Made by a program: the position numbers and the translations under genes
Shown here: piece by piece, positions 1 through 5,524 of the stretch
Layout: the number at the start of each line of letters is the position of its first letter
Position numbering within the stretch: position 1 is the stretch's first letter
Origin: JBBILG01 sp037445085
GTDB taxonomy: Bacteria; Pseudomonadota; Gammaproteobacteria; Burkholderiales; Methylophilaceae
DNA length: 5,524 bases
Direction of reading: 5' to 3'
NCBI GenBank assembly: GCA_037445085.1
Contig: JBBILG010000103.1
Span: forward strand, 1 to 5,524
Notes under the pieces: model-generated
Database searches by the model: none
What the model was told of the DNA's origin: nothing
Seen by the model: only the letters and a program-made list of their open reading frames with translations

Positions 1-1591
<1,591 letters not shown>

Positions 1592-1624
1592 CCCCGGCCC
1601 CGCCTGAACCGCCGTTCTCGGGCC

Positions 1625-1653
1625 AAAAGAAAAGGGTGCGTATGGTGCACCCT
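1625..1653 (-). terminator. Rho-independent terminator of glgA
   Basis: Read on the minus strand, a 7-bp stem AGGGTGC/GCACCCT closes the 7-base loop ACCATAC and is followed at once by TTTCTTTT (plus-strand A-tract at 1625-1632). This is the classic hairpin plus U-tract layout, and it lies 92 bases downstream of the glgA stop codon. On the plus strand the hairpin is followed by CGGGGAGG with no T-run, so it should not act as an intrinsic terminator for uvrB. Confidence 0.75.
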
Positions 1654-1723
1654 CGGGGAGGAGATTCAGGCTTGGAGAGAGCCCGCCTGAAATCAAGCAA
1701 TGTCCGTGCCAGTTTTCAGGATG

Positions 1724-1744
1724 GCTCGCCCGCGCGGGGCGGGC
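1724..1744. repeat. GC-rich inverted repeat at the glgA stop codon
   Basis: GCTCGCCC (1724-1731) can pair with GGGCGGGC (1737-1744) around a GCGCG loop, giving an 8-bp stem with one G-T pair. On the minus strand it begins directly after the glgA TAA. It has no following T-tract in either direction, so it is not a textbook terminator. It could stabilise the 3' end of the glgA transcript, but that is inference. Confidence 0.4.
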
Positions 1745-3181
1745 TTACAGGAGCGACTGATAGACGGCGAGATAGGCCTGCGCACTGTGGGTCCAGCCCA
1801 GGTCGCAGGCCATGCCGTTGCGCTGTATCGTCTGCCACAGCGCCTGGTCGGCGCGGCTTGCCAGCGCGCGGTGGATGGCGGCGAGCAGCTCGTCGGCGTC
1901 GGCGTGATCGAACACGAAGCCGGTGCCCGGGTTCTCCGGCGTGCTGTCCTGCACCGAATCCGCCAGGCCGCCGGTGCGGCGCACCACGGGCGGCGTGCCG
2001 TAGCGCAGGCCGTACATCTGGTTCAGGCCGCAGGGCTCGAAGCGCGACGGCATGACGAAGATGTCGGCTCCAGCCATGATCTGGTGGGAGAGTGGTTCAT
2101 TGTAACCAATGTTGACGCTGACCTGCTGCGGGTGCTGCATGGCCAGCCGCCAGCAGCCGTGTTCCATATCGGGGTCGCCGCCGCCGAGCAGGGCCAGTTG
2201 GCAGCCGTCTTCCAGTAAAGTCGGCAGGCATTGCAGCAGCAGGTCCAGGCCTTTCTGGTAGGTGAGGCGGCTGACCACCCCCAGCAGCGGGGTGTCGGGG
2301 CGTTGCTCCAGGCCCAGGCTGGCCTGCAGCGCCCGCTTGACCGCCCGCTTGCCGCCCAGGTGCTGGCTGTCGTATGGCTGCACCAGGTGCGGATCGGTGG
2401 CCGGATCCCATTCCCGGGTGTCGATGCCGTTGAGGATGCCGTGGACATCCCGGCTGCGGCGCGCCAGCAGGCCCTCCATGCCGAAGCCGTATTCCGGCGT
2501 CTGGATTTCGCGGGCGTAGGTGGGGCTCACCGTGACGATACGGTCGGCATGGTAGATGCCGGCCTTGAGGAAGGACATGTGGCCGTGGAATTCGATCCCT
2601 TCCATGTGATAGGCGTGCGCCGGCAGCCCCAGCCGGGTGACCCATTCCGGCGCGAAGTTGCCTTGAAAGGCCATGTTGTGGATACCCAGCACCGACTTGG
2701 CACAGGAGGCTCGCGAATGGTGCATGAAAGCAGGGGTGAGCCCTCCCTGCCAGTCGTTGCAGTGGACGATGTCCGGCAGCCAGTCCCGGAGCGGGCTGAG
2801 CCTGCTCGCAAGCGCGGCGGCGATGCGCGACAGGGTACCGAAGCGCAGCGGGTTGTCCACCCAGTCCCGCCCCTGCGGGTCCAGATAGGGGCCGCCGTCG
2901 CGCTCGTACAGGTGCGGGCAGGCGATGATCAGCAGCGGTACGCCGGTGTCGGGCATGCGCCCTTCCATGAGGGTGACCTTGCCCACCATGGGCAGCCAGT
3001 GCAGCTCCATCAGCACGCTGAGGTCGTGCAGTTTTTCGAGGAGCTGGCGATAGCCCGGGATCAGGATGCGGACGTCATGGCCCAGCCCCCGCAGTGCTGC
3101 CGGCAACGAGCCGCTGACATCCGCCAGGCCGCCGGTCTTGATGAGGGGAAAGGCCTCGGAAGTGACGAAGAGGATGCGCAA
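1745..3181 (-). CDS. glgA: Glycogen synthase (ADP-glucose-type, GT5 family)
   Basis: GlgA adds glucosyl units from a nucleotide-sugar, usually ADP-glucose in bacteria, to the non-reducing ends of alpha-1,4-glucan, building cytoplasmic glycogen. The 478 residues match the usual bacterial length (E. coli 477). The N-terminal GT-B half carries the glucosyl-nucleotide-binding KTGGLADVSG (Lys15), NDWQ around residues 142-145 and GIHNMAFQG (His168). The C-terminal half has SRLTYQKGLDLL (Arg305, Lys310), the FEPCGLNQMYGLRYG box (Glu382) and RRTGGLADSV (about 401-410). All expected active-site residues are present. The start is TTG at 3181-3179: MRILFVTSEAFPL is the expected N-terminus, and an in-frame TAA lies seven codons upstream with no ATG or GTG between. 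The upstream stretch is A-rich (AAGAAAGAAAAATTCCG) with no strong Shine-Dalgarno, hinting at modest translation. It is convergent with uvrB and divergent from gnd-zwf; no glgC, glgB or glgP is in view. Donor specificity cannot be settled by eye. Confidence 0.97.
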   Translation of the reverse strand: MRILFVTSEAFPLIKTGGLADVSGSLPAALRGLGHDVRILIPGYRQLLEKLHDLSVLMELHWLPMVGKVTLMEGRMPDTGVPLLIIACPHLYERDGGPYLDPQGRDWVDNPLRFGTLSRIAAALASRLSPLRDWLPDIVHCNDWQGGLTPAFMHHSRASCAKSVLGIHNMAFQGNFAPEWVTRLGLPAHAYHMEGIEFHGHMSFLKAGIYHADRIVTVSPTYAREIQTPEYGFGMEGLLARRSRDVHGILNGIDTREWDPATDPHLVQPYDSQHLGGKRAVKRALQASLGLEQRPDTPLLGVVSRLTYQKGLDLLLQCLPTLLEDGCQLALLGGGDPDMEHGCWRLAMQHPQQVSVNIGYNEPLSHQIMAGADIFVMPSRFEPCGLNQMYGLRYGTPPVVRRTGGLADSVQDSTPENPGTGFVFDHADADELLAAIHRALASRADQALWQTIQRNGMACDLGWTHSAQAYLAVYQSLL

Positions 3182-3213
3182 CGGAATTTTTCTTTCTTAC
3201 GGAGGCCCTGGCC

Positions 3214-3223
3214 ATTATATAAT
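3214..3223. promoter_or_regulatory. Palindromic -10 element ATTATATAAT, TATAAT on both strands
   Basis: ATTATATAAT is a perfect 10-base palindrome. It gives a consensus TATAAT at 3218-3223 on the plus strand (towards gnd-zwf) and at 3219-3214 on the minus strand (towards glgA). With a start about 7 bases downstream, the glgA leader would be about 25 bases and the gnd leader about 80 bases. No good TTGACA box lies 16-18 bases upstream in either direction (best plus-strand candidate TTCTTA at 3194-3199, spacing 18; TCCCGC at 3242-3237 for minus). The TTGACG at 3223-3228 has no -10 partner at suitable spacing. Promoter function is therefore inferred from the -10 match and position only. Confidence 0.4.
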
Positions 3224-3298
3224 TGACGGTCTTTGGGCGGGACCTGTCCTGCCGGATATTAGCAGGGGCGGATGAGCCGGTGCAAGCTGCATGCGGCC

Positions 3299-3306
3299 GG
3301 AAAGGG
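3299..3306 (+). promoter_or_regulatory. Ribosome binding site of gnd
   Basis: GGAAAGGG ends four bases before the ATG at 3311. Together with the family-typical N-terminus MKLAMIGLGRMGGNMA, this favours 3311 over the in-frame ATG at 3272. That upstream ATG also has a G-rich stretch (AGGGG at 3264-3268) but would add 13 residues (MSRCKLHAAGKGY) in front of the Rossmann strand. Confidence 0.6.
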
Positions 3307-3310
3307 ATAC

Positions 3311-4216
3311 ATGAAACTCGCAATGATAGGGCTGGGCCGCATGGGCGGCAACATGGCGCGCCGGTTGCGCCGCGTCGGCCACGAGGTGGTTGGCTATGCG
3401 CACGACGCGGCCGCGGCGCGCGAACTGGCGGCCGAATGCGGCCTGGAGGCCGCCGCGTCGCTGCAGGACGCGGTGGCGAGGCTGGCCGCGCCGCGCGTCG
3501 TCTGGCTGATGCTGCCGGCAGGTGAGGCCACGGAGGACACGCTGCGACAGTTGCGCGGCCTGTTGTCGGCGGGCGACGTGGTCATCGAGGGCGGCAACTC
3601 CAATTACAAGGATTCCCAGCGCCGCGCCGGCGAAATGCAGGCGCTCGGCATCGATTACGTGGACGCCGGCACTTCGGGCGGCATCTGGGGGCTGGAGAAC
3701 GGCTATTGCATGATGGTGGGTGGCCGCCGGGAGACGGTGGCGCGCATCGAGCCCATCCTCGTGGATCTGGCGCCGGACCGGGGCTGGCTGCATTGCGGCC
3801 CCAGCGGGGCCGGCCATTTCGTCAAGATGATCCACAACGGCATCGAATACGGCATGATGCAGGCCTATGCCGACGGTTTCGCGCTGATGCAGGGCAAGAC
3901 CGAGTTCGGCCTGGATCTCGCCGCCATCGCGGAGCTGTGGCGCCATGGCAGTGTGGTGCGGAGCTGGCTGCTGGATCTCACGGCGGATTTTCTCGCCGAG
4001 GACCAGGCGCTCACTTCCATCGAGCCTTACGTGGCCGATTCCGGGGAGGGGCGCTGGACCGTGCTGGAATCGGTGGAGCTGGGGATTCCCACTCCGGTGA
4101 TGACGATGGCGGTGATGCGCCGCTTCGCCAGCCAGGGCAAGGACGATTTCCCCAACAAGATGCTGGCCATGATGCGCAAGAGTTTCGGCGGCCACGCCGT
4201 GAAATCAGGAGATTGA
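3311..4216 (+). CDS. gnd: Short-form 6-phosphogluconate dehydrogenase (decarboxylating)
   Basis: The enzyme oxidatively decarboxylates 6-phosphogluconate to ribulose 5-phosphate and CO2, producing NADH or NADPH, in the cytoplasmic oxidative pentose phosphate pathway. At 301 residues it belongs to the short (~300 aa) branch rather than the ~470 aa long form; characterised short enzymes often prefer NAD+. An N-terminal Rossmann fold shows GLGRMGGNMA (residues 7-16). Substrate-site motifs follow: EGGNSNYKDS (93-102), DAGTSGGIWGLENG (118-131) and GAGHFVKMIHNGIEYGMMQ (167-184), which holds the catalytic Lys172 and Glu179 equivalents. The all-helical C-terminal domain ends at SFGGHAVKSGD. At the end of the second beta strand, where an acidic residue usually reads the NAD ribose, the sequence is GYAHD with Ala30 at the expected spot and Asp two residues later, so cofactor preference is uncertain. 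zwf begins 7 bases after the stop and its Shine-Dalgarno lies in the last codons, which suggests co-transcription. Confidence 0.93.
   Translation: MKLAMIGLGRMGGNMARRLRRVGHEVVGYAHDAAAARELAAECGLEAAASLQDAVARLAAPRVVWLMLPAGEATEDTLRQLRGLLSAGDVVIEGGNSNYKDSQRRAGEMQALGIDYVDAGTSGGIWGLENGYCMMVGGRRETVARIEPILVDLAPDRGWLHCGPSGAGHFVKMIHNGIEYGMMQAYADGFALMQGKTEFGLDLAAIAELWRHGSVVRSWLLDLTADFLAEDQALTSIEPYVADSGEGRWTVLESVELGIPTPVMTMAVMRRFASQGKDDFPNKMLAMMRKSFGGHAVKSGD
4207..4212 (+). promoter_or_regulatory. Ribosome binding site of zwf inside the gnd 3' end
   Basis: AGGAGA lies in the last codons of gnd, 11 bases before the zwf ATG at 4224. The spacing is longer than the usual 5-9 bases. The overlap with gnd coding sequence suggests translational coupling of the two genes. 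Confidence 0.55.
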
Positions 4217-4223
4217 ACCCATA

Positions 4224-5524
4224 ATGAGCACCCAAGAAACGATACCTGGCCCCTGCCATTTCGTCATTTTCGGCGCCACCGGCAATCTGGCCACCATCAA
4301 GCTGCTGCCCTGCCTGTACAACCTGGAGGCGCTCGGCCGCATTCCGGGCGACATGAGCATCCTCGCCCTGGGGCGCCAGGAACATACCCAGGAATCCTGG
4401 CTGGCGCATCTGTCCAAGGTGCTGCATGACAAGTTCGGCAGCAAGGCAGATGCGGCCGTGCTGCAGCGCTTCGCCAAGCGCTTTTCCTACATGTACGGCG
4501 ATCTGCGCGAGGCGGCCTTCTACCAGCGCCTCAAGGACAAGCTGGAGGAGCCGCGCGAGGGTTCGTGCAGCAACATCGTGTTCTATCTTTCCATCATCCC
4601 CAAGGATTTCAACACGGTCATCAATTTCCTCGACGAATTCGGTTTCTCGCAGCCGCGCGGCCTGCACCGCATCGTGGTGGAAAAGCCGTTCGGCACCGAC
4701 CTGGAATCCGCACAACTGCTCAACCGCTCGCTGCACGCCCATTTCGACGAGAGCCAGATCTACCGCATCGACCACTACCTGGGCAAGGAAACCGTACAAA
4801 ACCTGCTGGTGTACCGCTTCGCCAACACCCTGATCGAGCCGCTGTGGAACCGCAACTTCATCAACCACGTGCAGATCACCGTGGCGGAAGACTTCGGCAT
4901 CGGCAGCCGTGCCGACTATTACGACAAGGCCGGCGGGGCGCTGCGCGACATGCTGCAGAACCACCTCATGCAACTGCTGACCGTGGTGGCCATGGAGCCC
5001 CCGGAAGCCGACGCGGTGCGCGACGAAAAGGTGAAGGTGCTGAAGTGCATGCGTATCATCCCGGAGGACAAGGTCACCGAGAACGTGGTGCGCGCGCAGT
5101 ACACCGCCGGCACCTCCCGCGGCCAGCATGTGCATGGCTACCTGGACGAGCCCGGCGTGGATCCACATTCCACCACCGAGACCTTCGTCGCCGCCAAGTT
5201 CTACATCGACAACTGGCGCTGGCGCGGTGTGCCATTCTACCTGCGCACCGGCAAGCGCATGGCCAAGACCGAATCGGCCATCGCCATCCGTTTCCGCCAC
5301 CCGCCGCAGCATCTGTTCCACAACGAGGAGCTGGAGCGCATCGAGCCCAATTGGATCCATCTGCTGCTGCAACCGACCGAGCACATGCACATGGAAATGC
5401 ACGTGCGTGCGCCGGGCCTGGGCATGAAGACTCGCACGGTGTCGCTCAACGCCTCTTATCGCCAAGGCGACGAGAAGCCGCTGGAAGCCTATCAGGCGCT
5501 GCTGCTCGACGTCATCCGCGGCGA
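4224..5524 (+). CDS. zwf: Glucose-6-phosphate 1-dehydrogenase, 3'-truncated by window edge
   Basis: Zwf oxidises glucose 6-phosphate to 6-phosphogluconolactone with NAD(P)+, the entry step of the oxidative pentose phosphate and Entner-Doudoroff pathways. Starting at ATG 4224, the frame is open for 433 codons to the window end; the family is about 490 aa, so roughly the last 55-60 residues are missing. The N-terminal Rossmann fold shows FVIFGATGNLATIKLLP (residues 13-29), then ALGRQ with Arg51 where the NADP 2'-phosphate-binding arginine of Leuconostoc G6PDH (Arg46) falls. EKPFG (153-157), the signature RIDHYLGKE (181-189), LQNHLMQ with the catalytic His247, and RTGKRM with Lys344 are all present. 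The N-terminal loop reads GNLATIK where most family members have GDLA(K/R)(R/K)K, a noticeable deviation. It lies 7 bases after gnd, almost certainly in one operon, and no separate promoter is apparent. Downstream partners such as pgl would lie outside the window. Confidence 0.97.
   Translation, partial: MSTQETIPGPCHFVIFGATGNLATIKLLPCLYNLEALGRIPGDMSILALGRQEHTQESWLAHLSKVLHDKFGSKADAAVLQRFAKRFSYMYGDLREAAFYQRLKDKLEEPREGSCSNIVFYLSIIPKDFNTVINFLDEFGFSQPRGLHRIVVEKPFGTDLESAQLLNRSLHAHFDESQIYRIDHYLGKETVQNLLVYRFANTLIEPLWNRNFINHVQITVAEDFGIGSRADYYDKAGGALRDMLQNHLMQLLTVVAMEPPEADAVRDEKVKVLKCMRIIPEDKVTENVVRAQYTAGTSRGQHVHGYLDEPGVDPHSTTETFVAAKFYIDNWRWRGVPFYLRTGKRMAKTESAIAIRFRHPPQHLFHNEELERIEPNWIHLLLQPTEHMHMEMHVRAPGLGMKTRTVSLNASYRQGDEKPLEAYQALLLDVIRG

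Larger units (their letters stand above)
1592..1744. other. Convergent intergenic region between uvrB and glgA
   Basis: This 153-base non-coding gap separates the 3' ends of uvrB (+) and glgA (-). It contains three stem-loops: a minus-strand intrinsic terminator (1625-1653), a 7-bp stem TTCAGGC/GCCTGAA (1665-1671 with 1685-1691, 13-base loop) and a GC-rich hairpin abutting the glgA stop codon (1724-1744). No clear intrinsic terminator with a T-run is seen on the plus strand, so how uvrB transcription ends is not evident from the sequence. The short open frames crossing the gap are out-of-frame extensions from uvrB or from the strand opposite glgA, and I do not call them genes. Confidence 0.8.
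3182..3310. promoter_or_regulatory. Divergent promoter region between glgA and gnd
   Basis: This 129-base gap separates the divergent starts of glgA (-) and gnd (+) and must hold their promoters unless they lie inside the genes. The glgA-proximal third is AT-rich, in contrast with the GC-rich surroundings. The gnd-proximal part would be an approximately 80-base leader; it contains only weak hairpins, such as CCTGC (3248-3252) with GCAGG (3262-3266), and I see no recognisable riboswitch. No long operator-like dyad apart from the -10 palindrome is evident. Confidence 0.55.

Noticed and set aside
2231..3226. A 331-codon open frame on the plus strand opposite glgA (also 1700-2218)
   Set aside because: The longer frame is codon-aligned with glgA and open because glgA avoids TTA, CTA and TCA. 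No motif or plausible ribosome site was noticed for either frame, and the glgA frame has all GT5 active-site motifs.
3223..3262. TTGACG (3223-3228) with TATTAG (3257-3262) as a plus-strand sigma-70 promoter
   Set aside because: The spacer is 28 bases, far outside the 16-18 range.
3240..3299. Possible structured RNA or riboswitch in the gnd leader
   Set aside because: Only short hairpins (4-5 bp stems) can be drawn, none matching a riboswitch class I know, and no conserved core is visible.
3272..3310. Upstream in-frame ATG for gnd at 3272
   Set aside because: It would add 13 non-conserved residues before the Rossmann beta strand. The ATG at 3311 has its own Shine-Dalgarno and gives the family-typical N-terminus.
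3215..4195. A 326-codon open frame on the minus strand opposite gnd
   Set aside because: Same codon-aligned antisense effect as opposite zwf. The product is His/Ala/Arg-rich without family features, and gnd is clearly the real gene.
4011..5465. A 484-codon open frame on the minus strand opposite zwf
   Set aside because: Its codon boundaries coincide exactly with those of zwf, so its stops would require TTA, CTA or TCA codons in zwf, which this GC-rich gene avoids. The protein is low-complexity (His/Val/Gln/Leu-rich) with no recognisable motif, while zwf in the same DNA is unmistakable.

Overview
The window is a GC-rich (low-to-mid 60s percent by eye), densely coding bacterial chromosome segment with four housekeeping genes and no mobile element, CRISPR array, tRNA or rRNA that I can support. 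Protein sequences and gene content (a GT5 glycogen synthase, a short-form 6-phosphogluconate dehydrogenase followed directly by glucose-6-phosphate dehydrogenase) suggest a proteobacterium, most likely a betaproteobacterium of the Nitrosomonadales/Thiobacillus-like type. That placement is inferred from remembered similarity, not from a search.

Layout. Positions 1-1591 (+) hold the last 529 codons of uvrB; the N-terminal ~144 codons lie off the left edge. A 153-base convergent gap (1592-1744) carries a good intrinsic terminator for the minus-strand gene and two further stem-loops. Positions 1745-3181 (-) are a complete glgA (478 aa) that must start at TTG. A 129-base divergent gap (3182-3310) contains a perfect palindrome, ATTATATAAT, which gives a TATAAT -10 box on both strands. 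Positions 3311-4216 (+) are a complete short-form gnd (301 aa), followed 7 bases later by zwf (4224-5524, +), which runs off the right edge after 433 codons.

How the genes work together. gnd and zwf form a tight operon-like pair for the oxidative pentose phosphate pathway: Zwf makes 6-phosphogluconolactone plus NADPH, and after hydrolysis Gnd decarboxylates 6-phosphogluconate to ribulose 5-phosphate. glgA, transcribed divergently, stores glucose as glycogen. The intergenic region therefore separates a glucose-storing gene from glucose-6-phosphate-oxidising genes. uvrB (nucleotide excision repair) is an unrelated neighbour.

No previously undescribed system is visible. The points worth a second look are modest: the shared palindromic -10 element, the TTG start of glgA with a poor Shine-Dalgarno, and deviations from the usual nucleotide-binding fingerprints in Gnd and Zwf. 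The long open frames opposite glgA, gnd and zwf are explained by the codon usage of the sense genes.
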